Source: Gemmatimonadaceae bacterium
GTDB lineage: Bacteria > Gemmatimonadota > Gemmatimonadetes > Gemmatimonadales > Gemmatimonadaceae
Direction of reading: 5' to 3'
DNA length: 36,946 bases
Assembly: GCA_017881685.1 (NCBI GenBank)
Contig: JADGQR010000027.1
Span: forward strand, 1-36,946
Below the pieces are notes generated by a model. The model searched no databases. It was not told where the DNA came from and saw only the letters and a program-made list of their open reading frames with translations. Position 1 is the stretch's first letter; every line of letters begins with the position of its first letter. Positions 9,271 through 16,837 of the stretch are shown one piece after another. The translations under genes and the position numbers were made by a program.

Positions 9271-9565
9271 CGACCGGACCCGAGCGTTGCAGATAGACTA
9301 TCTGCGTTTCAGACGGAGGATGCATTCCAAGCCGTCCTTCGGCGATTGGAACGATGTGTGAACGCGAGCTTCCCTCTCTGATCAGCTGCGACAACCGCGT
9401 GCGCTCGCTCTCGAGCTCGGCCTCTTTTCTTTGCAGCGCCGTAATCGTGAGCCCTTCGCGGTGACCGTAGCTTCGGCGTGCGACGATAGCGACGGCGATG
9501 AGAACGAAACCCACCAGACCGCCCGCGATCACCCAACGCCCGACCCTCAGCCTCCTCTTCGCCAT
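9260..9565 (-). CDS. ftsL: FtsL-like divisome bitopic protein
   Basis: This small 101-residue protein has a basic N-terminus (MAKRRLRVGR), a single membrane helix at about 12-30, then a charged heptad-like stretch (about 38-65) expected to form a coiled coil, and a short extracytoplasmic tail. Sequence signatures are weak in this family. The assignment rests on topology and on the position between rsmH and ftsI, where ftsL is usually found. In other bacteria FtsL pairs with FtsB and FtsQ to activate FtsWI. A DivIC-type identity cannot be excluded. It overlaps rsmH by 19 bases and ftsI by 11. Confidence 0.75.
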   Translation of the reverse strand: MAKRRLRVGRWVIAGGLVGFVLIAVAIVARRSYGHREGLTITALQRKEAELESERTRLSQLIREGSSRSHIVPIAEGRLGMHPPSETQIVYLQRSGPVVAH

Positions 9566-10485
9566 GCGCGTAGTCGGGCGCTGCGTGCGCGGGGATTCCG
9601 GGCAATCTCTTCAGCTGTGGCAGACACTGCCTTTCGCGTGACGAGCTCGCCGAGTGCCGCTCCTCTGCATGTGCATGTGAGCTGGCGCGGCGGACAGATG
9701 CAGTCGCGCGACCACTCGCGCATTTCGTGCTTGGTAATGCGGTCTTCTCCCGAGTGATACGAAATCACCGCAAGAACTCCGTTCGGCTCGAGTCGGTCAC
9801 GTAACCGGGGAAGTGCAGTGGAAAGTCCCGCAAGCTCATCGTTCACCGCAATTCGAAGTGACTGGAACAGCCGCGCAAAGTCGCCGCTTCCGGATCTGGA
9901 GCCAAGCACTGCTCTGATCGCGCCGACAAAATCATCGCTCGTGATGAAAGGACGATTCTCCCGCCGGCGAACAACTTCGCGTGCAAGACGCCGGGCTTTC
10001 GGCTCGTCGCCGTATTCACGAAAGATTTCTGCAAGCTCGGTTTCATCGGCGGAGTTCAGAAGATCGGCCGCGTCCGCTTCCGATTCGCCCATTCGCATGT
10101 CCAGCATCGCCCCTTCACGAAATGAAAAGCCGCGCGACTCATCATCGAGCTGATGAGAAGAGACGCCGAGGTCGGCGATGATGCCGTCGAATCTCTGCGC
10201 TGGGTCCGTGAGCAACGTGTTCACCTCTGAGAAGTTGCCCAATATAACGCGAAAGCGGCCTGCCGCCGCATAGGAAGCAAGCCGTTTCATCGCTGTCACG
10301 ACTGCCGCTGGATCGCGGTCAATCGCTGTGACCGTGGCCCCCATAGCAAGAAGGGCGGCGCTGTGTCCGCCGCCCCCCAGTGTGCAATCAAGAATCGTCC
10401 GTGCACCTTCAAACAACTTCAGAACTTCATCCGCGAGCACCGGCGCGTGGTACTCTGTGTCCCACGCGCCAGGCCCACTGGACAT
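9547..10485 (-). CDS. rsmH: RsmH (MraW), 16S rRNA C1402 N4-methyltransferase
   Basis: SAM-dependent methyltransferase that methylates C1402 in the ribosomal P site. The gene is a standard early member of the dcw cluster. The sequence begins with the family block EYHAPVLADEVLKLF. The SAM loop is TILDCTLGGGGHSAALL, and later blocks are IIADLGVSSHQLD, RGFSFR and VISYHSGEDRI. An in-frame GTG lies one codon upstream (10488), but the ATG at 10485 shares its A with the TGA of the upstream TPR gene (TGATG), the junction type used throughout the cluster. This gives 312 residues. mraZ, often just before rsmH, is absent. Confidence 0.95.
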   Translation of the reverse strand: MSSGPGAWDTEYHAPVLADEVLKLFEGARTILDCTLGGGGHSAALLAMGATVTAIDRDPAAVVTAMKRLASYAAAGRFRVILGNFSEVNTLLTDPAQRFDGIIADLGVSSHQLDDESRGFSFREGAMLDMRMGESEADAADLLNSADETELAEIFREYGDEPKARRLAREVVRRRENRPFITSDDFVGAIRAVLGSRSGSGDFARLFQSLRIAVNDELAGLSTALPRLRDRLEPNGVLAVISYHSGEDRITKHEMREWSRDCICPPRQLTCTCRGAALGELVTRKAVSATAEEIARNPRARSARLRAWRRGG

Positions 10486-12179
10486 CACTTGCAGAATCGC
10501 TTGACCTGATCGTCCACGGCTGGAGTGAACTGCGGGATCGCGGTGAGAAGCTGCTTCGCCGCGTCCGGGTAGCTCTGTAGACCAGCCGGCACGTTTTCCT
10601 GTGCGGTGTTGAACGATTCCTTCGCCAGACGCGCGAGCGTGCAGCTCTTCGACGTCTGAGCTTCGTTCACAGCGCTCTGTCCAACCAGGAACGCCGAGGC
10701 GCCTGCGAGGAACTTGGCATCAGGAGATGGATCGATTCTGTCAGACAGCAGAAGGAACTGAACGGCACGCTGCAGGTCGGGGCGCGCCTTCGAAGCGTTG
10801 CCGGCCTTGTACGAGTCGCTTCCCACCTTGAGTGCAACCTGCGCACAGCTCTTCTTGTCGTACGGGGCCGACATGGCCGCACAGGTATTGATCACCGAAA
10901 GAACGCTGTCGGGCTGGTTCATGCTGCTGAGTATCAATGCCTTTTGTGCCAGTCCGCCATCGACTCGCTGATTAACCGCAAGAGCGCGATTGATGATCGG
11001 AAGCGCCTGCGCGTTCTGTCCTGCCTTGCTCAGGGCGTTGGCCTGATAGACGAGCAACGTTACGCTCTGCGGAAACTTGGCCACACCCTGCGCTGCGATT
11101 TCACTCGCGCGAGCTGGACTGAGCGACGCTGCCGCCGCAAAGCTGCGAATGTAATACGTCGAGTCTGCGAGCGACGTGTCGGCCTTGACCATCTCCGCTC
11201 CAGCCGCAAGGGCTTTCTCATAGTACTCGGGCCCTGCGAGATAAACCTTCCACGCCATCGCCAGCGTCTTCGGGTCACCTGGGTTGGACCGGAGGGCTTC
11301 GTCGACGATCGGAATCGCGAGCGCGAGCTTGTGATTCGTTACGAGACTCGCAATTACCTGGTCGCGAAGCTTCTCGTTTGTCGGATCAGCGGCCATGAGG
11401 CCGATTAGGGCATCAGATGCCTTGTCCGGGTTGTTGTGGCTTCCGTAGTAGTCGGCAGCCCAGCGAAGAGCGGAGATGTTTTTCGGATCGATCGCGCGAA
11501 TTCTTTCCGCGACGGCCACTACCGAGTCAGTCTTGTTCTCGCTCTCGAAAGCATTGCCGAGGCAGACTGCTGCGATGGTTCCGTTCGGATATTTCTGAAG
11601 TGCGGCCCGGGCCATGGTCTCGGCTTCGGTGAATTTGCCCTCGCGATAAAGCGAATAGCAGTTCTTTTCGAAGGAGAGCTGCTCGCGTGCCGCCTGATAG
11701 GACTTCGACACCATTTGCGCCGCCGCATCGAGCTTTGGCGCCTCGGCGACCGGCAGGGGCTGCTGAAGAGTCTGATCGCGCGACAGTACCATCCGCGCCT
11801 CGATCTTCACACCGGTTGGCGTTTTGGAGACGTTGCCGTCAAAGAATTCGTCGGCACGCAGAAGCATGGCGAGCTGCTTGGCGTCGTTAAGCTGCAGCGC
11901 TTCGGTGGTCGAGTACCCAGAGGCCTTCAGAGTGTTCTCGATGTCACTCTTCGATATGACGATGAGTTTCTGATTGTCGACATCGCGGGAAATTCGCGAC
12001 CGAAGCGCCTCCGCCGCCTGCTGACCGAGATCGGCGTCACTGCTGGCGAGGGTTGCAATCATCACGCGCGGTGGCGGCTCGGCTGGACGCCGCTGGGCGG
12101 ATGCACCCGTGATTGGGGCGGCGACGAGAGCTGCCAGCGCGGCTAGCGCGCGCAGATCGCGGGTTCGATAGGGACGCAA
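10485..12179 (-). CDS. Exported TPR protein with TolB/FlgO-like N-terminal domain
   Basis: Predicted secreted or periplasmic protein of about 564 residues. With the TTG at 12179 as start, the N-terminus is RPYRTRDLRA, a hydrophobic run rich in Leu and Ala, and a plausible signal-peptidase site ASA-Q. An AAGGAG Shine-Dalgarno sits 6 bases before this TTG. An in-frame ATG at 12227 adds 16 residues but has no clear ribosome site. Residues about 35-150 (RVMIATLAS, a lookup of low LAMLLRADEFFDGNV) resemble the fold of TolB-N/FlgO/CsgG-like domains. The rest is helical repeats of TPR type, with several Cys in the C-terminal part. Role unknown. Being fused by TGATG to rsmH suggests a link with envelope or division functions. 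Confidence 0.8.
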   Translation of the reverse strand: MRPYRTRDLRALAALAALVAAPITGASAQRRPAEPPPRVMIATLASSDADLGQQAAEALRSRISRDVDNQKLIVISKSDIENTLKASGYSTTEALQLNDAKQLAMLLRADEFFDGNVSKTPTGVKIEARMVLSRDQTLQQPLPVAEAPKLDAAAQMVSKSYQAAREQLSFEKNCYSLYREGKFTEAETMARAALQKYPNGTIAAVCLGNAFESENKTDSVVAVAERIRAIDPKNISALRWAADYYGSHNNPDKASDALIGLMAADPTNEKLRDQVIASLVTNHKLALAIPIVDEALRSNPGDPKTLAMAWKVYLAGPEYYEKALAAGAEMVKADTSLADSTYYIRSFAAAASLSPARASEIAAQGVAKFPQSVTLLVYQANALSKAGQNAQALPIINRALAVNQRVDGGLAQKALILSSMNQPDSVLSVINTCAAMSAPYDKKSCAQVALKVGSDSYKAGNASKARPDLQRAVQFLLLSDRIDPSPDAKFLAGASAFLVGQSAVNEAQTSKSCTLARLAKESFNTAQENVPAGLQSYPDAAKQLLTAIPQFTPAVDDQVKRFCK

Positions 12180-12219
12180 AGTCAAACTCCTTGCAATCAA
12201 TGTTCTAGTCTCCAAACGT

Positions 12220-12235
12220 GTGAACATATGTACAC
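12220..12235. promoter_or_regulatory. Imperfect dyad, operator-like
   Basis: The 16-base element GTGAACATATGTACAC is a dyad with one mismatched pair (14 of 16 bases symmetric) between tRNA-Val and the TPR gene. Its core resembles the Gram-positive LexA pattern GAAC-N4-GTTC with one mismatch. It also contains the alternative upstream ATG (12227) of the TPR gene. A regulatory role is only a guess, since a single short site is weak evidence. Confidence 0.2.
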
Positions 12236-12265
12236 CGAGGTGATTCTACGGGTCCAGAAATACAA

Positions 12266-12339
12266 TGAGCGAGGAGGGACTCGAACCCCCGACATCCTGC
12301 GTGTAAGGCAGGCGCTCTAACCAACTGAGCTACTCGCCC
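12266..12339 (-). tRNA. tRNA-Val, anticodon TAC
   Basis: A 74-base cloverleaf on the minus strand. The acceptor stem GGGCGAG pairs with CTCGCTC through one G-U, followed by discriminator A. The D arm is GCTCAGTTGGTTAGAGC, the anticodon stem-loop is CCTGC-CTTACAC-GCAGG with anticodon TAC (top-strand positions 12303-12305), and the T arm is GGGGGTTCGAGTCCC. It therefore reads GTA-family valine codons. The 3' CCA is not encoded. It lies only 18 bases after a small membrane-protein gene and 86 bases before the exported TPR gene, so it is probably processed out of a longer transcript from the promoter at 12567-12595. Confidence 0.96.
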
Positions 12340-12357
12340 GGAACCCCGAGCCCTGCC

Positions 12358-12558
12358 TTACTTCAAAATTGCAATGGGAACGAGAACGCAGTATCCAAGC
12401 ACGAGTAACACAGGGGCAATGGTAGTGCCGCCGCGCGCCAAATCGGCGAATCCAAGTGCGATTGTCACGAGAGCGGCGGCCCAAAGCGCGATCGTCCGGT
12501 TGCGCGACGGGGTCCGCGCAAAAGATGTCCGTGCATTGCCCGCTTCTGATTGCGCCAT
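12358..12558 (-). CDS. Small two-helix membrane protein
   Basis: 66-residue protein with a polar basic N-terminus (about residues 1-21), a helix about 23-40, a short turn with RGG, and a second helix about 45-65. The arrangement, with TIAPVLLVLGY in the second helix, resembles short DUF3098-like proteins of Bacteroidota and Gemmatimonadota, but I assign no function. The ATG is only 8 bases from the -10 box of a strong promoter, so the mRNA would begin at or within a few bases of the start codon (leaderless translation). The codon pattern and the promoter support a real gene. It is followed closely by tRNA-Val. Confidence 0.68.
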   Translation of the reverse strand: MAQSEAGNARTSFARTPSRNRTIALWAAALVTIALGFADLARGGTTIAPVLLVLGYCVLVPIAILK

Positions 12559-12566
12559 AGCGCGGT

Positions 12567-12595
12567 AGTGTAGAGGTACATGAAAAGCGTGTCAA
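12567..12595 (-). promoter_or_regulatory. Strong sigma70-type promoter for the tRNA-Val/dcw transcription unit
   Basis: On the minus strand the -35 box is TTGACA (12590-12595, perfect consensus), the spacer is exactly 17 bases, and the -10 box is TACACT (12567-12572, four of six consensus positions, including the key A at 2 and T at 6). The expected start site falls within about 0-4 bases of the ATG at 12558. It is the clearest promoter seen in the window. It can drive the small membrane protein, tRNA-Val, the exported TPR protein and the dcw genes. Confidence 0.8.
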
Positions 12596-12656
12596 GCGCG
12601 ACACAGGCGGTCTGCTCACGCCTCATTGTATCTTAATGTTGCGACAACGCCCCAGC

Positions 12657-13301
12657 TCAGCTGAAGCTTCGCGGCTCCTGCCCCGTTTGAGCCTGGCGGA
12701 TTGCCTCTGCGCAACGTCTACCCCAGACGTTGAAACGATTTGCCGAAATTCCTCCGCGCCACGCCTTTTCAGCCTCGCCCACTTCTCCGGCGAGCAGGAA
12801 AGCTCGTCCAAGCTCGTAGTAGGCTTCGATGAAATTCGGGGCAAGTGAAATCGTTTTGCGGAAACACCGCTCCGCTTCGACGACGTCTCTCAGATCTGCG
12901 TGAAGCATGCCGAGATAGAACCATCCATACAACGCCGCCTTGGGGTCGCGCGTCTGCCGCGATGCACGCGAGAGATGATCGTCCGCTTCGCGGTACAGCC
13001 CTTTCCTGAGGCAGACATATCCGAGACTCGCGCGAGCGAGACCGTTCATAGGATCCTCGGCGAGCACGCCGTCCAGCGTTGCCAGCGCTTCGTCGAGCCG
13101 CCCCTGCCGCATCTGTGCCCATCCAAACAGCGATCTTGCACGACGATCGCTCGGCGCGAGAAGAAGGGCCGTGGTGAGCGCCTTCTCGGCTGCGATAAAC
13201 TCGCCATTGGCGATGAGATTCCATCCCTTCTCTATGAAGGTTGACGCGCCAAGATGATCTTCTCTGAGCTGGCGGTGCTGCGCGGATCTCGCCGGCGTCA
13301 T
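12657..13301 (-). CDS. TPR-repeat protein at end of chemosensory operon
   Basis: 214-residue soluble protein made of about four to five TPR-type helix pairs, for example near IEKGWNLIANGEFIAAEKAL, ALATLDGVLAEDPMNGLA, AERCFRKTISLAPNFIEAYYELGRAF and AEKAWRGGI. There is no signal peptide. TPR proteins act as protein-protein adaptors. The ATG overlaps the cheB stop by 4 bases (ATGA), so it belongs to the che operon and is likely a partner of CheB/CheR or of the DUF4388 proteins. Other chemosensory systems have TPR domains fused to CheR, which makes an adaptor role for methylation plausible here. This is inference. Confidence 0.85.
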   Translation of the reverse strand: MTPARSAQHRQLREDHLGASTFIEKGWNLIANGEFIAAEKALTTALLLAPSDRRARSLFGWAQMRQGRLDEALATLDGVLAEDPMNGLARASLGYVCLRKGLYREADDHLSRASRQTRDPKAALYGWFYLGMLHADLRDVVEAERCFRKTISLAPNFIEAYYELGRAFLLAGEVGEAEKAWRGGISANRFNVWGRRCAEAIRQAQTGQEPRSFS

Positions 13302-14371
13302 GCGACTGCCCGCCGGGACTGAAGCAGCTCGACCATCGCGGGCCCAACCAGGCGTGGCGCGACAACCCGATCCGCGCCGGCAAATGCGAGAGCCGACCTG
13401 GGCATCCCGTAGATGATGGAGCTGGCTCGATCCTGAACGACGGCTCCGCCGCCGGCCAATCGCACCGCACGCAAACCTTCAGATCCGTCGCGTCCCATTC
13501 CCGTCAACACCACTCCGACGAGGTTGCCACCGAACGCCTTTGCCGCACTCGTGAACAGCGGATCAGCAGACGGACGCGCTCCGCAAATCGACGGGCCAGC
13601 CTCGGTACGCACAACGACGCCGGACGCCTCACGCACGACGGTCATGTGCAAATTTCCCGGCGCCACGTAGACATTCCGCGACATCACCCTTTGCCCATCG
13701 CGCGCGACCGCCACCGGAAACGGACCAAGCTGCGCAAGCCGCCGCGCAAACGGTCCAAGGAAATCAGCGGGCATATGCTGCACAACGAGAATCGCTGCGT
13801 CGAGACTGTCAGGCAGATGCGACATCAGGTCGGTCAGTGCCTTGGGGCCGCCAGTCGACGCAGCAATTACTACCGCGGCGCTGGCTGGCGATGGCGTGAA
13901 TACTCTCCGAGGGGCCGGTATGTCGGCGACTGGCTCGACGCCCGATGTGGGCGTCTGCGCTACGCGGACAATCGATGCCGCAGTAAGCGCACGCAGCAGC
14001 TCCGAGCGAACGACAGCAAGGTCGACGCTCACTGGTCCGGATGGCTTGCGAACGAACTCCACCGCTCCAAGCTCGAGTGCCCTGATTGTCAGTGAGTTGC
14101 CGGTGTCGGAGCCTGCGGCACTCAGCATCACGACTGGACGTGGCATCTCCGACATGATCCGCGACAACGCCGTGAGACCATCCATTCCAGGCATCTCGAT
14201 GTCGAGAGTGACTATGTCGGGCCGGAGGGTTTGCACTTTCTGAATCGCGTCAGCTCCGTCGCAACAAGTCCCCACCACGAGAAACTCGGGCATGGATTCG
14301 ATGATTTCCGTGATGAGCCGGCGCATGAACGCGCTGTCATCGACGACGAGAACTCTTTTTGTCTGACGCAA
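13298..14371 (-). CDS. cheB: CheB, chemoreceptor glutamate methylesterase/deamidase
   Basis: Response regulator with a fused esterase that removes methyl groups from chemoreceptors. The protein is 357 residues. The receiver domain spans residues 1-120, with D11/D12 and phospho-acceptor D57 in TLDIEMPGMDG. A linker covers about 120-160. The methylesterase domain shows the Ser block AASTGGPKAL, VVQHMP with the catalytic His, and LTGMGRDGSEG with the catalytic Asp. The only start codon after the in-frame TGA that keeps the receiver intact is a TTG at 14371, 22 bases after cheR, and no clear Shine-Dalgarno is seen. Its presence implies methylated receptors exist elsewhere in the genome. Confidence 0.95.
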   Translation of the reverse strand: MRQTKRVLVVDDSAFMRRLITEIIESMPEFLVVGTCCDGADAIQKVQTLRPDIVTLDIEMPGMDGLTALSRIMSEMPRPVVMLSAAGSDTGNSLTIRALELGAVEFVRKPSGPVSVDLAVVRSELLRALTAASIVRVAQTPTSGVEPVADIPAPRRVFTPSPASAAVVIAASTGGPKALTDLMSHLPDSLDAAILVVQHMPADFLGPFARRLAQLGPFPVAVARDGQRVMSRNVYVAPGNLHMTVVREASGVVVRTEAGPSICGARPSADPLFTSAAKAFGGNLVGVVLTGMGRDGSEGLRAVRLAGGGAVVQDRASSIIYGMPRSALAFAGADRVVAPRLVGPAMVELLQSRRAVA

Positions 14372-14393
14372 TTGGATGAGGTTTCAGTGGTGC

Positions 14394-15221
14394 TCAAAGA
14401 CGCCTGTAGATGCGCTCCCGGGAGCTGACCGGTGCGAACATCTCCCGTGATTTTCCGAGCAGAGTCTCTACTTTCCCTAAGACGAGGAAAGCACCCGGGA
14501 GCAACAGATCGTGGAACCTCTCGAACAGTCGTTCCTGCGTATCGCGCGTGAAGTAGATGATGACGTTCCTGCAGACTACCATGTGCAGCCGTCCGCCAGG
14601 CCCGCCACCCTCGAGGATATCACGACGCTCGAACGAGACGAGATTGCGAATCTCGGGCGATACGGAGAAGAGCCCGTTCTCGAGCGGAAAGTATTTTTCG
14701 CGCACGGCCGGCGACGTATCGGTGAAGGCTCCGGCCGGATACCGGCCGCGACTGGCAACCGTCACCGACTCCCGATCGATGTCGCTTCCGATGATTCTCA
14801 GACGCTCGAGCTTCGAGAGATCTCCGTGAGCGAGTGCGTACTCGCGGCACAGTACGGCGAGAGAGTACGGCTCTTCCCCGGTCGCGCAGCCGGCGCTCCA
14901 GATTCGCACGAGAGGTGACGGAGCCGCCCACAGCTCGGGCAGAACTTTCGTCGCAATGCTGGCAAAGGTCTCGGGATTCCGAAAGAACTTCGAGACGTTG
15001 ATGGTCAGCGCTTCGACGAGCTTGTCGTATTCGTGCGGGTCGGTGTCGAGAATGCCCGCGTACTGGGCAAACGATGACGCCGATTTTGCGCGCATCCGCA
15101 CCGATATGCGGCGACGGAGACAAGTGTCCTTGTAATTCCAGCAACGGAAGTGGCGGTCCCGCTCGATTTTTCTTAAAAGAGCGATGAATCCCTGCTCGTC
15201 AGCGACTGGAGCTGCCTGCAC
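14394..15221 (-). CDS. cheR: CheR, chemoreceptor glutamate methyltransferase
   Basis: SAM-dependent enzyme that methylates glutamates of chemoreceptors, opposing CheB. The protein is 275 residues. The N-terminal helical part has RRRISVRM, then TINVSKFFRNPETF, the SAM motif IWSAGCATGEEPYSLA, IIGSDID, and VVCRNVIIYF, all CheR landmarks. No TPR is fused, but TPR proteins flank it. The start is GTG at 15221, which lies 23 bases inside the end of the DUF4388-TPR gene. The overlap suggests coupling with that gene. Confidence 0.95.
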   Translation of the reverse strand: MQAAPVADEQGFIALLRKIERDRHFRCWNYKDTCLRRRISVRMRAKSASSFAQYAGILDTDPHEYDKLVEALTINVSKFFRNPETFASIATKVLPELWAAPSPLVRIWSAGCATGEEPYSLAVLCREYALAHGDLSKLERLRIIGSDIDRESVTVASRGRYPAGAFTDTSPAVREKYFPLENGLFSVSPEIRNLVSFERRDILEGGGPGGRLHMVVCRNVIIYFTRDTQERLFERFHDLLLPGAFLVLGKVETLLGKSREMFAPVSSRERIYRRL

Positions 15222-16521
15222 TCGCCGTCGCCGCTCGTGTATACGCCGCCTTCGCTTCCTCGGCCCTTCCCTGCCGGCCGAGCGCGTCGCCGAGATTCCT
15301 GTAGAGCTGTGGCATCACGCAATCTGTCTGGGCTGCGCGCTCGACCGATCTTCTGGCGCCCTCGAAATTCCCCAGCGCTTCCTGCGCGACGGACAAGTTG
15401 TTCAACAGCACTGCCGATGACGGATAGCTGCTGACGCCATCAGTCAGGAGCTCCGCCGCGCGGGGGACGTTGCCACGCATGGACGCTTCAATGCCGGCGT
15501 AGTGGAACCAGGCCGCGGGAGGCGTGTTGCCACCCCACGCCGCCCTCGCGGAATCCAGCGCACGCGATGCGCTGTCCAGATCGCCGCGCTGGATCGCGAG
15601 CGATGCCAGTCCGAGATGCGCCAGCGGCTCCGGGCGCTGAGCTCTCGAAATCACGAGATCGAGCGCCAGTCGCGCCTTCTCGATTTGTCCCAGTCGCTCG
15701 TACGCATAGGCCATGTTGATCAGCACCGCGGTTGCGCGTGGGGCCGATACCGCCGAGCGCTGAAATGCAGTCACGGCATCGTTCCATCGGCTTTCACGCA
15801 GCGCGATGAGTCCGAGATAGAAAGCAGCGGACCCGTCATTCGGCCTGAGCTCGGTGATGCGCTTGAATTCGCGCGCCGCATCGCTGTACATGCGCGCCTT
15901 GTAAAACGCGATTCCGAGATTTCGGTGCTCGCCGATCACAGACTCGGGAATCACGGCCTGCTCTGTTGGTCGATACCCAACCATCACGAGAAAGCCGCCG
16001 GACAACAATCCGAACAGCGCCTTTCCTGTATCGAACTCTCCAAGCTTCGACACCCGCATCAATGCGTTGACGTCGCGAGAGCCGTCGATGAGCGGAAGAA
16101 GCTTTTGTTGTTCTTCAGTCAACCCGATGCTGTTTCTCAGCAGCTGCTGGCGATCCAGAGCAAATACGACGTCGAAGTTTGGAATCTTCTTTTCGATCAA
16201 CGACCATTCGTCGACTCGCCTGGCTCCTTCGAGGAGGAGTCCCTGCGGATCGAGCGATATTTTTTCGGCACCTTCAGGCGGCTGCACGCCCGGCTCGAAG
16301 CTGAAGAGACCGTGATTCCACTTGAACATCACGAACACGGAGTCTTCGGTTCCAAGCGCGCGTCCGCTCACCGCGGCGTGACAGACGCGCCCGTTCTCGA
16401 AGCAGATCGTTCCCGAGAGACCGGACTCGCTCAGGCTCAGCGTCCCGGTCTTGCTCCCCATCGCAAGAAGCTGGAGAACGTCAGGCAGACTCGCTTCGTT
16501 GAGATTGCCGCGAATCGCCAT
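15199..16521 (-). CDS. DUF4388 (PATAN)-TPR fusion protein
   Basis: 440-residue cytoplasmic protein with two visible parts. Residues 1-100 are a DUF4388/PATAN domain (MAIRGNLNEASLPDVLQLLA, GTLSLSESGLSGTICFENGRVCHA). They are followed by a helical segment with LLLEGARRVDEWSLIEKKIP and LPLIDGSRDVNALM, present also in the DUF4388 protein at 18020-18760. Residues about 200-440 are seven or so TPR units (GIAFYKARMYSDAAREFKRITELRPND and so on). PATAN domains in cyanobacteria occur on receiver proteins that control phototaxis and type IV pili. Here the likely job is an output or scaffold adaptor for the Che proteins, but that is inference. The ATG overlaps the upstream small ORF stop by one base (TGATG). 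Confidence 0.88.
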   Translation of the reverse strand: MAIRGNLNEASLPDVLQLLAMGSKTGTLSLSESGLSGTICFENGRVCHAAVSGRALGTEDSVFVMFKWNHGLFSFEPGVQPPEGAEKISLDPQGLLLEGARRVDEWSLIEKKIPNFDVVFALDRQQLLRNSIGLTEEQQKLLPLIDGSRDVNALMRVSKLGEFDTGKALFGLLSGGFLVMVGYRPTEQAVIPESVIGEHRNLGIAFYKARMYSDAAREFKRITELRPNDGSAAFYLGLIALRESRWNDAVTAFQRSAVSAPRATAVLINMAYAYERLGQIEKARLALDLVISRAQRPEPLAHLGLASLAIQRGDLDSASRALDSARAAWGGNTPPAAWFHYAGIEASMRGNVPRAAELLTDGVSSYPSSAVLLNNLSVAQEALGNFEGARRSVERAAQTDCVMPQLYRNLGDALGRQGRAEEAKAAYTRAATASAGSSSR

Positions 16522-16736
16522 CAGCGCATCTCCTCGATGATGCGGTCCGATACATCAGGCCACGCGAGAATCATTTTCTCGACGTCGATCATCGGAGTGC
16601 GGCTGCCCAGTGCGCCGGCGACGCCTAGACGCCCCACGCTGTTCTCGAGAGCGGGCGTAATGTCGGCAAGGAACGACTCGAATTCGCCGTCGTTCCATTC
16701 ACCTTTTGTTGGTGGCCCTGGCCGCTCCCTGTTCAT
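16521..16736 (-). CDS. Small acidic protein of unknown function in che operon
   Basis: 71-residue soluble protein with a polar N-terminus and a central stretch GEFESFLADITPALENSV that may be helical. I recognise no family. The ATG at 16736 has a GGAG ribosome site about 10 bases upstream. A TTG at 16805 would add 23 Arg- and Ala-rich residues and is less credible. The stop overlaps the DUF4388-TPR start by one base. A 101-base gap separates it from the roadblock gene upstream. Coding character is plausible, but without a homologue search it remains a hypothetical gene. Confidence 0.6.
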   Translation of the reverse strand: MNRERPGPPTKGEWNDGEFESFLADITPALENSVGRLGVAGALGSRTPMIDVEKMILAWPDVSDRIIEEMR

Positions 16737-16803
16737 CCCAGCTCTGCTCCGTCGTTTTGCGTCAACACCCCGCGCGCCGGCTTCGGCATGGTCCCGGGCC
16801 AGC

Positions 16804-16831
16804 AAAGATAAGAAAGTTGCGCGGGGCGCGC
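16804..16831 (-). terminator. Possible weak terminator or pause hairpin after roadblock genes
   Basis: Just after the stop of the third roadblock gene the minus strand reads GCGCG-CCC-CGCGC followed by AACTTTCTTATCTTT. The five-base GC stem and T-rich tail look like a weak intrinsic terminator or a pause site. The T-run is interrupted and the loop is tight, so read-through is likely. The rest of the 16737-16837 gap shows no convincing promoter. Confidence 0.25.
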
Positions 16832-16837
16832 CCTTAC

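Noticed and set aside
12596-12656. Possible terminator at the end of the che operon
   Set aside because: Only short weak inverted pairs and no T-run were seen, so I cannot support a terminator there, although transcription may well end here by other means.
16741-16800. TTGACG as a -35 box for an internal che promoter
   Set aside because: No acceptable -10 sequence is found 16-18 bases downstream.
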